DNA of 64,000 nt from Mesocentrotus franciscanus. Lineage: Eukaryota; Echinodermata; Echinoidea; Camarodonta; Strongylocentrotidae. The notes under the pieces were generated by a model that was given only the letters and a program-made list of their open reading frames with translations, was not told where the DNA came from and did no database searches. Below are positions 35,106 to 47,887 of the stretch, one piece after another (within the stretch, counting starts at the first letter, position 1; each line of letters opens with the position of its first letter). A program made the position numbers and the translations under genes. The DNA lies in NCBI GenBank assembly GCA_037976565.1, contig CP137674.1, positions 31,155,047 to 31,219,046 of the forward strand, given 5' to 3'.

Positions 35106-35399
35106 CAAGACAGTGTATATTTGTATAATATATATGGTCAGGCTGACAATCAGTTTTTGTCAATGAGTAATTAGATCATAGTTTTACAACCGGTGTGCTA
35201 GCTACGATATCAGGGAGAGAAATTTAATTACATGTAACAATTAAATTTGGCAATAACGTCAATTTTTATGAAAACACTAGTATTACATTTATGATTTCTT
35301 AGCAGTCAGGTAAAACCAGGTAAATTATAGAATACATTACAAGCTGCATTCATGCTTTATACTCTGACACCAAATTAATGTGCGTAAATATAATGTTTG

Positions 35400-36240
35400 G
35401 AAAACTTTGCTTGTCTGGCGCGGCCCAGGGAGATGATAGGTGCACACGCGCGCACATTTAATATGTACGAGCGTACTACGTGCGCCTGTATATTCGTTTA
35501 ATGAGGCGCGCGCGGCAGGTGTTTTAGAGTGGCCCTACGTACATATCCATACGTACGTATATTACTATAGGCCTAGTCTATATATAGAAAATTTAGTAAA
35601 TCTAAGACTGGGTCTGTCTGGGAGCATATTTCCTGGTTTTAGGTAAGAAAATCACCTTGTCATTTTTTAAACGAGTGGGAAATAACATCATGAAGGCCGA
35701 ACCATGAGCTCCTTTGAAAGTAACTTACCTTTTTCTTAGTTTGCTCGAGTATGGAATTATGCTCGGTGACCTCGGCCGGATTCCCGGGCCCGCTCCGGCG
35801 AGGCGCTGGGGCGGCCAGGCTGGGCACACAGTCAGTCAGTCAGATCAGTCAAGCATCTGGCGGCTGCTTGCCTTTACTTAGGCTTTACTGGCAAGTTACG
35901 CCTTGTTACGGGCGCGGACTTGGTGATTTATGAAATATGATTATTGATTTCATTTGATTGTGTTTGGTGGAGAACTTTCTTCGAACTTATTAGAAATTAC
36001 ACCGCCAAGGCCAAGTAAAGAGGCAAGAGAAAGACGTCTAACTCTAAGTCTAACCACACAAAAACTACCCATTACACACATGGCCGACAGTCGCTGACTA
36101 CAACGGAAATCACAGAAAACTCTCCATAAATCGTCCTAAAAACTTAATTCAGCCGTGCAATATCGGCGCGAAAATCTGAAGCCTGGTTATGGGTGCTTAT
36201 GCCGGATTGCCGGTGATTAGAAACAGGGTAGGCAAAAATG
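35400..36240 (+). promoter_or_regulatory. CpG-rich region, probable PIGG promoter and 5' UTR
   Basis: This is the most CpG-dense sequence in the window (for example GCGCGCGCGG at 35506-35515 and the GGGCCCGCTCCGGCG patch at 35785-35799). It lies about 0.4 to 1.2 kb upstream of the PIGG ATG. A + strand donor (TTTTAG/GTAAGA) ends an exon candidate at 35642, and a - strand donor (AAAAAG/GTAAGTT) is also present with its exon side at 35729. The PIGG first coding exon has an acceptor at 36597 (tttcacag), so at least one upstream non-coding exon is expected here. Which donor is used cannot be decided from sequence. Confidence 0.42.
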
Positions 36241-36597
36241 AGCCAAAAGTATTTTTTAAAAATGAGGTTTTGTGCCAAGGTTTTATGTTAATCGCAAGCC
36301 ACGATACTGATGCAGGCACTGACAAATTGTGGTGACACATATCACATGACATGCATGTGTCAGATGACCTCCCAATTTGTCTTCTTTTTTTTTTAACGGT
36401 GTGTGCCTTGTCATGAAAATCACACATCGGTTCATTTTCATCAGGAACACGTTGAATCTAACCAGAGCTCTAGATTACTCTGGTAATAAATATCCACATT
36501 TTTTATGTTGCATTCTTGAGTGACATGAATGAATCTCAAATCTTGAATGTTGACCGAGTAAGATATTAACCATTACTGTTCTTTTATCATTTCACAG
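36241..36597. other. Likely PIGG 5' UTR intron end
   Basis: AT-rich sequence ends in a good polypyrimidine-AG acceptor (ttcttttatcatttcacag) at 36597, 45 bases before the PIGG ATG. No other feature was seen. Confidence 0.45.
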
Positions 36598-36642
36598 TGC
36601 ACCATAATTTGCATCCATCCAAATCCAAGTTGCTCATCAAAC

Positions 36643-39600
36643 ATGGTCATGAGAGGAAGGACTTTTATCCTCATCACCTGTGTCCTTGGAGAGTTCTTTG
36701 GCTTGGCTATCTTCCTCAAAGGATTCTTCCCCTTGAAGGCTGCTATCCCTGGACATGCCACTTTCAAGAACCTCCCCGGTGAGCCAACGGCTGCAAGTGA
36801 CAACTGGAAGAGGAAGGACTACGATAGCGAGAGCTTCGGGGAGGACTTCCTCCAGGCTGCCGTGGACTTGAACGAAGCAGAAGAAGATGGAGGAAATCTC
36901 AACATTGAATTGGCGCCACCAGTCCGTCCCACGTTTGGCAAGATAGTCATTATGCTGATTGATGGCTTGAGAGCTGATTTTGTCCTAGGAGATAGAGGTC
37001 CAGATTTGATGCCTTACACAAGAGATTTGATAGACAAAGGAGAGACAAAGAGCTTTGTAGCCAAGGCCCATGTTCCTACTGTGACCATGCCTAGGATTAA
37101 GGTATGCACAGAATCATCTTTTAAACCTTTACAAATACAAATGTTGTTATGGAAGTGAAAACTCTCATTGCCAAATTTTATAAGGACACCTTGACTTAAA
37201 ATCTGTGATTTTCTCAACAGGTTTTCAGATTTAGGGCAGATATTCAGAGGCTAGAATAAGTGTTGATGCCTTACACAGAGATGAAGGCAGAAATTTAATT
37301 TTTTTTAAAACTGACACATGTCAGAAGTGGAGATTAACGAAATATTGAATCTACTGTAGGAAATCAAAATCTTCCATTTCTATGCATGCCCCTTTTTCAT
37401 TTGTAAAAAAAAAATCAAACAAACTATATTCCATTTTCTAATATGGACAATGCATTTATAACTATGCTTGTTATAAACAGGTATATGGAGCATTCATTTG
37501 TAGAAGGAAGGGTTCTAGGTTCAATCCATCTTCTGAGATAATTTAAAATCGGATTAAGGAATATAGTTACTTCATTAAATATCTAACTTGCGTGGTTTGC
37601 CTCATTGATTATCCAACAGGGCATCACGACTGGGACTGTTCCTGGATTTATTGACTTTGTGATCAACCTGGATTCCAAAGCTCTTCAAGAGGACAACATC
37701 ATCCTCCAGATGTACCTGAGTCAGAAGAGGATTCATCTCTATGGCGATGATACATGGATGAGGATGTTCCCTGGCCAGTTTCACAAGACGGATGGAACCA
37801 CATCCTTCTTTGTTACTGATTACACCGAGGTAACATGGACAAATTGATAGAGTGAGAGTGAGAATTTGATTAAAATGGTTAGACAAATAAAGAGATAGAT
37901 TTAGATGTGTGTTGAATGTTATAATGATGTGTCTGATTTCAGAATGAAATTGAAAGTTTCTCTGCATTTAATTTAAACTTGTATACTGTGTTCTTGGTTT
38001 TTAAGATTAAAAAAAAAATACTTGCAAATAGTCTAGCTTATTAAAATGCACTGCTTTGACATGAAATTTATATCTCCAAAGGTGGACAATAATGTGACCC
38101 GCAATGTGGAGCCTGCCCTCAAGAATTCCGCTGATTGGGATGCCATCATCCTTCACTACCTTGGTCTGGATCACATTGGTCATCTGGGTGGACCTTACAG
38201 TCCTCTGGTCAAGCCAAAGCTACGAGAGATGGACAACATCCTTAAGAACATTCACCAAACTTTGCTTAAGCAGGTGGGATGGCTATTTAAAATAAGTTGT
38301 CTTTAAAAAAAGATTGTTTTAGGTAGCAAAACTTATAGTATGCCATTAAGTTGTATTTAAGCCATGCTGATGTTTGCTCACTATGACTGGAGAGATAATT
38401 TTCATCATCATATTTGAATCAGAGACTTATGTAGCTAAGCATAGTGAAGTGGCAAGTAAAGATTCACTCGGTCTACAAGAAGTTGAAATTGAATATCATA
38501 ATTTTGAACATACATGTTTTTTAGGACCATAATAATTAGGACCTTGAGCTATTACATATCCATACTCCTGTGACTAGGCTACATGGCATTGCAATGGGAG
38601 CCAGAAGTGGGATAATACTTTAAATGTAGCAACATCATTGGCAGTTCTGCCATTTGCATACCAAGCTCATTTTTTTATGCTCCTTCAGTTTTCTAAATAT
38701 TGCCACACTATTTTATACATCGACTAACACTGCTTGCACGGGTTGAAAAATACAGTGCTTCCAGCCAATGCAAAGTGCTATTACTATTCCTTTAGTATCG
38801 TAGTTATTGGTAATGACTTCAGTTCTTGTACCTGACTCTTTCTCAATTTCTATTCATGCTGATCATTTTTACAGGATGTTGAGAATTCCTTGCCCTCATT
38901 GCTTGTCCTCTGCGGTGACCATGGGATGAGTGAAGCAGGTAGCCATGGAGGAGCATCACAGGGTGAAGTTCTGACCCCCTTGGTCTTCATCAGCTCTGCA
39001 TACTCTGGAGGCAAAGGTACAATCAGTAAAAACATACAAAAGAGATGAAATTAATTTAGCTGTATGGAAAGTTGAAATGAGGGTCAAACCTGTGTATGAA
39101 AATAATCAAGTGAAACATGAGAAGTGGTCTTCTAGGCAGATGAGTTTTATGTACTGGCCTGTTTAATCTTGTTTAATACAGTATTGCTGTTGTCAAAGAG
39201 ATACACCACTCCAGGAAAAAAAAATTCAATCTTTGTAGAAAGGTAGCCCTAAATATCTTCTTGACCTAGTCTCCCTTCGATCCTCCTCTTCTGCCAGATC
39301 CCTCCGTTTATCTTCCTCCATGCAATTAATTCACGGCCCACGAACATAAACCCGTTATGGTGACCGTGCCTTTTCTTCGATTGCCCCCGCCCTCTAGAAC
39401 AAACTCCTACCCCATATTCAAAATGCCCCATCCATTGAATCATTCGAAACCCTTCTCAAAACCCACCTTTTTAATCAGTCATAGTATACTGGAGGCGCAC
39501 ACAAGTAGTTAATTCCATTCAACTCAATTGTATTGTATTGTATTAGTAATATTTTATTTTATTTTGTTGCTTTTAAGGTATTGAACATGTTGAATAATTA

Positions 39601-42600
39601 TACTAAGTTAGACAGTACCACCTGTGCACTTAGAAACGCCTGTATAAAACGCCCTATAAATGTAATTATTATATTATATTATTTGTATGAAGCTGGTTGT
39701 TTAAACAGGTTTGAATAACAATTTGTATCGCTCTGAGTTTAGAAGGTTTTGCATTTTCTTTTGGAAAATAATGCCAATAAGAATAGAGGTCTCCTAAATA
39801 TTTATATTTTGAAAGGAACATTATGATAGAAAAAAATGAATTTGTTAATCGAACAAAAGTGAAGGAGATGAAAAGCTGTATGTGAATTTTTCCTATCTGT
39901 GGTTTATCCGTTTTTATTTCAGTTGAAAAGTAAGTTAGAAGATAATTAAGCATCTTATGCACATCAGTACTGTATTGTGCTCAAGTGGCAATGAATTCTT
40001 CTTGAAGGGTAACATATTTTTTCTCGTAAATTGTCCTCTCTCTACTTCAGGTATGAAGGCAACTATTCTAGATGTCCAGCAAATAGACATGGCCCCAACC
40101 CTCTCCCTTCTCCTGGGTCATCCCATCCCTCAGAACAGCCTTGGTTGCGCAATACCACAGGTCCTCAATGGTAGCCTGACCATGCGTGAACAATTGAGAG
40201 CGCTGCAGCTCAATGGATACCAGCTCATGGCAGTACATCAGAAAAACGCAGGCAAAAGTGATGAAGGTGAGGATAGGAATAGGAACAAAGACGGTTTTTA
40301 TAAAAGGGTTCAGGTTTAATCCTGACAAAGTCGGTAGAGTTCTTTTGGGCAACTAATTTACGGAGCTCCAAATGTTGACCATAATTGTCTAACTTAATGA
40401 ACAAAAGAATAACATGTCATGGAATCATTTTCTCATTTCCATCATTGAGTATAACAGCTGCATCCTGCAACTCAGGAAGCAGTTTGAAAACCATCTCACT
40501 CATAAACATGAAATATTTGAACACTTAAGACTCCACATGTAATAGGTTTGTACTTCATTTGTACTTCATTCAAAAGCTCTCTTTTGTAATTTTGAATACA
40601 ACGGTCATGAATTATGCCATTAAAATAATAGATTATGTGCCCTATGATTGAATGCCTTTAAATTTGTATGCACAGATGCCAAACTGAAGTTGATGCAGGC
40701 TGTGAGACTCCACAGTAGGTGGCTGAATACAGAGACATCTCTCACTTCTCAGAATCAGTTGAACATAGGTGAGAGAGCCGTGGAGCAGTATGTAGTAGCC
40801 CTGCATACCATGAGAGATAGGATCACCAGCTCTCTCTCTCAGTATGACATGCATGCTATGGCATCAGGAATGCTTCTTCTCTGGATGGTAAGAATGGTAA
40901 TCTGTTTCTAGGAGTTGTGTTTTTTGTCATAAGTTATTTTGAAATACATAAGAAGTACCTTCACCCTGTCCTATTTGGATATTTGTTAAAGCTTGGTCCT
41001 GGGGTAACACATTCTTTCTAGGTACATCGAGTGAAGGTAAGGTGATTAAATGAGTAGTAGAATTTCCTATTTTATGGCAACAGGAATACACATTCACCAT
41101 ATAAAGAATGTTGCCTGATCCAACATACTGTCCTTTAAAGCCCCTCTGCACTAGTTTGGCCAGGAGGGATTAGACCTCCCTGCATGGTCACTGACAGGTG
41201 GTTATCTCATCAAATCAGCTCTCAATTAACATAAGAAAAAGGGGACCATGGGGGACCAATGGTCACCGATTAGGCATAGTTTGCTATATTGAGGGTGCAA
41301 GTAGCTATAGGTGGTGCAGAGGGGCTTTAACAATTCTGTAGGGCAGTGAAGTTGCATTAGAAGTGACTGGGAAATATGCAACTCATCATCTTGTGAGCTT
41401 ATCTGTAAAAGACTGCCATTGACTGAATGTTATTTTCAGTGACACTTAATACCTCTCCTTGTGTCCATCATAAACAGGTCTTCATCCTGCTTGTCCTTGA
41501 GATGGGCTCCTCCCAAGCCAACCGGCCCAGCTCCCATCTCACCAACGCAGCCGCAGCCATCCTCGTCTGTTGCCTAGTAACCAGTGTTATCCAGATAGGG
41601 ATGTGTAGCGGCCTTGGAGGAGAGAACAGGGATGTCCTCTGCTCAGGATCCAGCACATCTCTATTTCTTTTCTTGGTGTTTGTAATGATCTGTGGATTCT
41701 GCATGATGGTGCTTGCATCGACTCCTCTCAATGCTTATACCCATTTCATTGAAACAATCAAGGTAGGTTTTTCTGTGATATCCAGTCTAAATGTCTGATG
41801 GCTCGTTCACATATGATGTGGAAATTGGGGTGTTCTACCTTAGCAGTTTTTATGCCTCTGCTGAGTCTGCCTCCAAAGGTGGTGCTGGAGGCATTGTTTT
41901 ACAGTGAAACAATGACAAGTGGGGATAAAAAAAGTCGCTGCGTGCAACGAAGCTCCTGCGCTTACTGACTATCTGTGTGTTATAAGATACAGTAATGCAA
42001 AGGGTATTATGCTTAATACGTCATAAAAACACACACACACCGTGGTTTACCTCAACATATATTGAATGATCCTATAGTGACTTTAAGATAAAGGATACCC
42101 GTCTATCAAGGTCACTTGCATTGACTCATCTGAGAAGAATTGGCATTGTATAATTTGTCTTTGTAAACTACCTTTTAACAGTGACCACTTCTGCTTTACT
42201 TGGTGGACAAATTCATCTCTACCTGTGTTTAGATATTCCATCTTTGTTAATTCACATGTGGGTCAAACGTTCAAAATATCACTCAAACAATATGGCATTC
42301 ATTCGGTGACTGCACACTTGTCGCAACATCACATATGTATGGTCTGTTTCCTCTATATCAGAACCCTGCATTAACCATCACTGAAGTGAGTCTGATAGGA
42401 GGCAGTTTTCTCCACACCTACAGCCTTGCCTCCAGCAGTTTTGTTGAGGAAGAGCACCAGACTTGGTACTTCAACACCATGACTCTAATGCTGGGTGTGT
42501 GTCTGTCCTGCTGTGTGTCCTGTAACATGAGACTAAGCATAATTACCTTCCTGTGTACATGTCTGATGAGGGTGCTGAGAGCATGGAATCAGACTGGCGT

Positions 42601-45600
42601 GGAGTGGGCCAATCTACCAGACATTGGAGACTGGTTTGTTAGGTAGGATATGTGATAGTGGTATAGAGATGGTAGCAAATCATTGGTATAAATATCAAAA
42701 CATGTTATGCATCTGCTATTCATAAAATGTCTCACTGCCTTCAGGCTTTTGAGGAGAAGTTATTATGATTTGAAAGGAGCATTGTAATACATTTTTTTTC
42801 TCTCTCTCTCTTCTTTAACCTAAGATACAAATGAAGAACTATAGTTATATCATTTAATTTTAGAAGTTCACACAGAGCTTGAATTAATTTGCTTTCCTGT
42901 ATTTAGTTGGGTTGAGTAAACCATCTGCTACATACTAGATGGTATATTGTTGTATGTCAAATGTTATCCAGCAACAATTCTGTTCCCTTTTCAGCATGTT
43001 TAAAAAGATTTGATTTTTAAAGTCTATTTACAATTCCAAACTTTGAGCTCAAGTATTCTCAGATCAGTGCCCCTTTTCATAAAAACTTGTAATCAGTATT
43101 AAACAAATGCTAGATTTCTATGAAAAATTTGCCATCGCCAATCTAATGCCACGACTTCAGTAGCTTCTAATAATAGTTATTGAAAGTTGTCATAGATAAC
43201 AAGTTTGATGAAACAGGGCCCAGGTCATTGTCTTTATTTTTAAGATTGTTTGATCTTTCTCTCTTTCTCCTAGGCCTGAAAATATATCCTACCTCTCAGC
43301 TCTGCTACCAGTGTGCCTGGTCATCATCTATGTCACAATGGTTCTGGATAGAAGGAAGCATCTACCCTTTATGATTGTATCATTCATTGGTACAGTACTC
43401 TACAGGAATGCAATAAGAGCCATTGTCCTACCAGTCACTGTTCCATCATCTCCCAAGTAAGCTTGTATTCTTTGGTGTTCCCTTTACTCCTCCACCTCCA
43501 AATATGAGAGAAATAACAATACTGAGATGTATATGGAATATAATGAAATATAATAAAACTTTAAGAGAATTGGAGGAAGTCATTGATTTTTATACTGGTA
43601 TCTTGTGAAGTTTCAGCCAAATTGAATGTGGACAAGTTAATTTAGAAGGAAGCAAATTATACAGCTTATCTTGAAGTAATGTAATGGAATAGCATTTTAT
43701 GAGAAGCAAAAAATCTGAATAGTTTGCCCTGCTGTACATGAATATGAATGAGCAAACTAAAATATAAAGAAAGAAACAAAATGAAGGTTGAAATCATGTA
43801 CACTGAAGAGCACACCTCAGATTTCCTCTTGATACATAATCTGAGCAGGAAGAAGACGTATAAACAGTACAAATGCATTGAGATGGACAAAGTTACAAAG
43901 GATTAGTATTGATTTTTGCTTACTTTTTATTCCATTTATTACCAGAGATTTGTGAATGTTCTTCATGTTTCACTCATGTCTTTCCAGGGGAATCCTTGAA
44001 GCCTGGTTCACCTATGCCACCATCATCGTCTCTCTCCTGGCCACGGTATTCAAGTGCTTCCTTGCCATCAGAGCAGGCCCATCTCTCCCTATTTCAGATG
44101 GGACCAATGAGAATGGGACCGCATCACTCCATCATCACCCAGGAGGTGTTCTTAGCATCATCTTAGAGGACATCCACTCTGCCCTGTTGATGCTGGTCGC
44201 TCTCATCCTCAGGCCTCATAACAGTGCAGTGGTAGCCATCTTGGTATTGCTGCAGTACTGTCTTCATAGGCATCTGTTACCATGGTTACAGTGGAAGGTG
44301 TGGGTCGTGACCCTGGTGCATGTGTGGATGGGACAGGCTGCCTTTTATGCTCAGGTACTTTTTGTTGTCACAAATATTGTAGCTCTTTTGTTTATGACTT
44401 GGATGTCATTGTGAATTTCTGTGACATGTGTAACATGACAAGTGATTGCATAAGTGTAAACATTGTTTACGGAGTTAAGGAAGAACTTTAGCCCCAATTT
44501 TTCGTAAAATATAATGTGAATTAACTTTGCTTGTGAGTTATTATCAAACCTCATCAATTCTAAATGATGATTACAATTTTTTTTTTTTTCTGTGGGGGTT
44601 ATTTATTGCATCATGGTATGGATGAAAGAAGGAGTGTTTATTTATTTCGTCTTTTCTTAGTTCGAAACTGTAAATACATTATTATTATTATTATGCAATA
44701 TGCTTTATGAAATTATTTATTTATTTTTTGCAGGGTAATTCTAACAATGCAGCTAGCATGGATATATCAGCTGGCTATGTTGGTTTGGATGGGTATAACC
44801 TTATCCTCGCTGGATCTCTCACTCTTATCTCAACCTATGCTGGTCCATTGCTCTGGTTTACCAAGCTAGCTGGTTATCTTACTACGGATCATATACACAG
44901 GTCAGTAAATATATGGAGGCTAGAACTCAGGCATGAGATTGCCCTGGGGATCTGGGGATAGTTAAAAATAGAGGGTGGGGGAGGGGCATTGAGCCCAGCC
45001 AGCAACTTCCGTACCCTCAATTTTTTAACTTTAAAAAACACAAAATCATGTATATGTGAAAGAATATGTAAGCAAATTACTCGTTGGATGATGATCATTG
45101 CAGACAAAAATATACAGGCCACTGTAGTGGAAATTTATAGACTCATGAATTTGATAGGCATTGCAAATTAGCAAGTTGCTTAACATATTTTGAAATATTG
45201 TTAAATATTTTCAAGCCCTTTGTATTTGGGAGGGGTAGGTTTGATTGAGCAGACAATATCTCCTTCAGTTAATTTCATTCCAATTGCGTGCATTGAGCAC
45301 ATGATTCGTGCAAGTCGTCAAAATTGTCATTTGACATTGCATCTTCCAATAGTAATAATATCCCTACTTTCCCCTTTAATTCCAAACAGATTCTCCAGTG
45401 CAGTAGAGGAGTCTTGCTTCACACTAGCCCTCAGCCGTGGCCTTCCCATCGCAGCTTACACAGTCCTTGCCACCATTCAGCGCTACCATCTCTTTGTATG
45501 GAGCGTATTCTCTCCCAAGCTTCTCTACGATGGGGTCCATACAAGCTTGATTTGTGGTGTGATCCTACTGGCTCTGGCCCTCAGCTGGACCTACGACAGG

Positions 45601-45645
45601 ATGGGTGTGTCGAGAACACGGAAAGAGGAGCTTTATTCCAGATAA
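36643..45645 (+). CDS. GPI ethanolamine phosphate transferase 2 (PIG-G), complete
   Basis: This ER membrane enzyme adds ethanolamine phosphate to the second mannose of the GPI anchor. The coding exons are 36643-37101, 37620-37829, 38082-38273, 38875-39016, 40051-40266, 40676-40887, 41478-41762, 42362-42642, 43274-43456, 43988-44354, 44734-44900 and 45390-45645. All have GT/AG borders and matching phases, giving 989 residues (human PIGG is about 980). Residues 8-29 form the N-terminal anchor. The lumenal alkaline-phosphatase-type domain shows LIDGLRAD (Asp107), the nucleophile region VPTVTMPR (about 144-151), HYLGLDHIGH (Asp253, His257) and CGDHGMSEAGSH (Asp302, His303, His311). The C-terminal half is a multi-span membrane domain with family signatures SFVEEEHQTWYF, NQTGVEW, GNSNN and DISAGYVGLD. 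All expected metal ligands are present, so it should be active. Confidence 0.95.
38082..39016 (+). other. PIGG exons 3-4, metal-binding catalytic core
   Basis: Exon 3 (38082-38273) carries HYLGLDHIGH and exon 4 (38875-39016) carries LLVLCGDHGMSEAGSHGG. These are the second half of the two-metal site of the alkaline phosphatase superfamily. The intron between them (38274-38874) shows no repeats that I can bound. Confidence 0.85.
39241..39680 (+). mobile_element. LINE 3' fragment (CR1/L2/Rex-like) in PIGG intron 4
   Basis: The segment at 39241-39484 reads, with stops and lesions, like the extreme C-terminus of a reverse-transcriptase ORF: SLRSSSSARSLRL, then YGDRAFSS and NAPSIESFETLLKTHLFNQS before a stop. 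These are hallmarks of CR1/L2-type elements. A short 3' UTR follows with (TATTG)n and ATT-rich tails to about 39680. It is too short and damaged to be active, and it sits in the same orientation as PIGG. Confidence 0.75.
41135..41330. mobile_element. TTAA-flanked MITE in PIGG intron 6
   Basis: The element is bounded by TTAA on both sides. The left terminus TTAAAGCCCCTCTGCAC is matched by the inverted right terminus TTAAAGCCCCTCTGCAC, perfect over 17 bases. The interior is about 160 bp with no reading frame. It fits a piggyBac-type non-autonomous element. Confidence 0.75.
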
Positions 45646-46606
45646 CAAATTTATTCTGAATATTTTATTTATTGAAAATGTATCATTCCAAAAGATTATG
45701 GATGTAGATATTAGGATGATATTCATATTTTTAGAAGTTTATGAATCCTTGGTGCTTCAATGGTTTCAAGACTTCTATTATTCTTGTTCTGTGCAGTCAG
45801 CTGTTTATAAATGCAGACGCTAGTACATTACATGCATGAAAAGAAAAACCACTGTAAAGTTTCTTGATGTGTGAGATGTCTCATGAATTGATATTACACT
45901 TTACATGAGTCTATTGTGCAATATATGATTGAAATGGAGGAAACTGTCACCCTATTTATACCTCGACTTAAAAAGAATCTTACAATGAAAGAGGTTAAAA
46001 CAGAAAAGAGACTGTGGTATTATGGCAATGAGTGTCTAATGATTTAACAGATCATTCACCGCATCAAACACTCATCTGTGTTCTGCTGTTTTCTGCCCCA
46101 GTTTTCTCTCTGTTCAGTTCTTGCATCCATGAATCGGTAGTAGAGCCAAGATTTGGCTTGTTCTTCCTTTTATGTGAAACTTTAAAATCTCCTCATTGCT
46201 CTTGCTCATTTTTTGTTATGGTTTTATATTTCTGTAAACAGAAAAAAAAAAACATTCAATAACCCCTGTACAACCTCCTACAACAATTATTGGTTAGGGG
46301 ATACTTTATAAAGACTTGCTAAACAGTAAATTAAAATGCCATTATCAACATCTATTGGATGTTGAGCAGTGACCATAGTTTCTTGTTTACCCACAATCAC
46401 ATTGTATCATTTATGTGGCAAACAGTTCCATTTTCCATCATTTTGAATTTCTTTCCACATCAATACTTGACACTTTTTTACACATCCATGTTATTTGTAT
46501 TTGTTTAAAACAATATGATCTTGATATATGTGTATGTTGAGTGTTTTAATTCAGAATGAAGTGCCTTGATGATATTTACATTTTATTTATTGGTGCTGCA
46601 ATCATA

Positions 46607-46905
46607 ATATCGTCGCATGGCTGGCAGAAGGGCGTTAGCTCGAATTTCAGATAAAAAATTACGCGCTAAGCAGAAGGGCGTTAGCACTAAATCGCCTCAA
46701 ACTGTTATAAAACTGACTTATTTCTGAAAAAAAATTGTGGCCGTGTTCTACTATAACATTTCTATTAGTCTTTTAAGTTTTAAACCAATTTTTCGGGATG
46801 GAAAGCAGTTTAAATATAAAACAAATCTTTAAATGCAAATAATTCGAAAAGAAGTTTTCGAGTCACTCGCGCGCTAACGCCCTTCTGCCACCCGGGCGAC
46901 GATAT
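46607..46905. mobile_element. MITE with GGCAGAAGGGCGTTAGC ends
   Basis: The left end ATATCGTCGC...TGGCAGAAGGGCGTTAG is matched by the inverted right end ATATCGTCGC...TGGCAGAAGGGCGTTAG, about 34 bases each. An additional internal direct copy (GCAGAAGGGCGTTAGC) lies at 46672-46687. It shares its core with the smaller hairpins at 15490, 49778 and 55460. Confidence 0.78.
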
Positions 46906-47171
46906 GCCCTTAACGTCTTTTCAGCAATAACCACCTTTCAATATTGTTGGGCTTTCTGTGGAAGTTTTTAGTTGCAATAGTATTCCGTGTTACAGAATTT
47001 GATTTTTTTTCTTCTATTATTGTCTAATTAAGTGCATATATTTGTTAACTGTTATTTGTTTACAAAGTTTGATATTAATTGGCAAGGCAGTCACATCTTT
47101 AGATGCTCCTCAGACTTATGATAAATCAATTTCATTTCATGTATTAATGTTCAATTTTATACTACTAGCTT

Positions 47172-47419
47172 CAGGGGCGGATCCAGCCGGCGGCAAGGGA
47201 GGGGGCCGAAAAAGGGGCCCACTTCGTGCAAAAAATTTGAAAACCGTGCCGGCCGATTTTCCGCCGGGGTAGTTTTTTCAATTTTCAATTTTAAATTTTC
47301 TGAGGAAAAAAAAACTTGAAAAATCGTGTCGGTCGATTTTTCGCTCAATGGGGCTAGTGAGCACAATTTTTTTTTGCCTTCAAAATTGAAAAAATTTTTC
47401 ACCCCTGGATCCGCCACTG
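47172..47419. mobile_element. hAT-type MITE with 8-bp target duplication
   Basis: The ends CAGGGGCGGATCCAG and (inverted) CAGTGGCGGATCCAG form 15-bp terminal repeats. The 8-base sequence ACTAGCTT is present directly on both sides (47164-47171 and 47420-47427). Eight-base target duplications and CAG...GGATCC termini fit hAT elements. A degenerate internal repeat (AAAATTTGAAAACCGTGCCGG and related) is present, but there is no transposase. Confidence 0.82.
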
Positions 47420-47887
47420 ACTAGCTTGATTTGATGTTGAACTTGAAATGTCAAGGTTCATACTATACCCATGTCCACACACAACATTTTCTGTGATTAG
47501 GCGTGATTAGTTATACCGTTTCTCGTTATATTATGAATAGTGGTCAAAAACTGAGTTGGTGGTCAAATCTGCTAATTGATCCTAGTCCATAGTCTATACC
47601 GTGATAACCTCCTCAAATGTCTTCTCTTTTTTTGTCTCCTTCTTCTTTTTCTGTTAGTTTTTTCCTTCATCAGTTAGACATTTGAATTTCATCACTCCTA
47701 CTACAACATGTAGTAGTTGCTCATGATTAAATGAATTTAGAGTTGGCTTCAACTAATTTTGACAAAATGCTGATGGTGCATATAGATTTTGTTTGCTCAC
47801 CTCTTTGTACTGCAATAAGACTGAAATTGTATAGTGTATATGTGACAATAGAATTTATTGTCCATTGAAATTATGATTCCAAATAAA

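Larger units (their letters stand above)
45646..47887 (+). other. Probable PIGG 3' UTR
   Basis: After the TAA stop there is AT-rich sequence with no AATAAA in sense orientation until 47882-47887. An ATTAAA at 46330-46335 is a possible earlier site. If the distal signal is used, the 3' UTR is about 2.2 kb and includes two inverted-repeat elements (46607-46905 and 47172-47419). Confidence 0.4.

Noticed and set aside
37480..37545. B-box-like GGTTCAATCC in PIGG intron 1
   Set aside because: There is no matching A box and no foldable tRNA; at best it is a very eroded SINE fragment.
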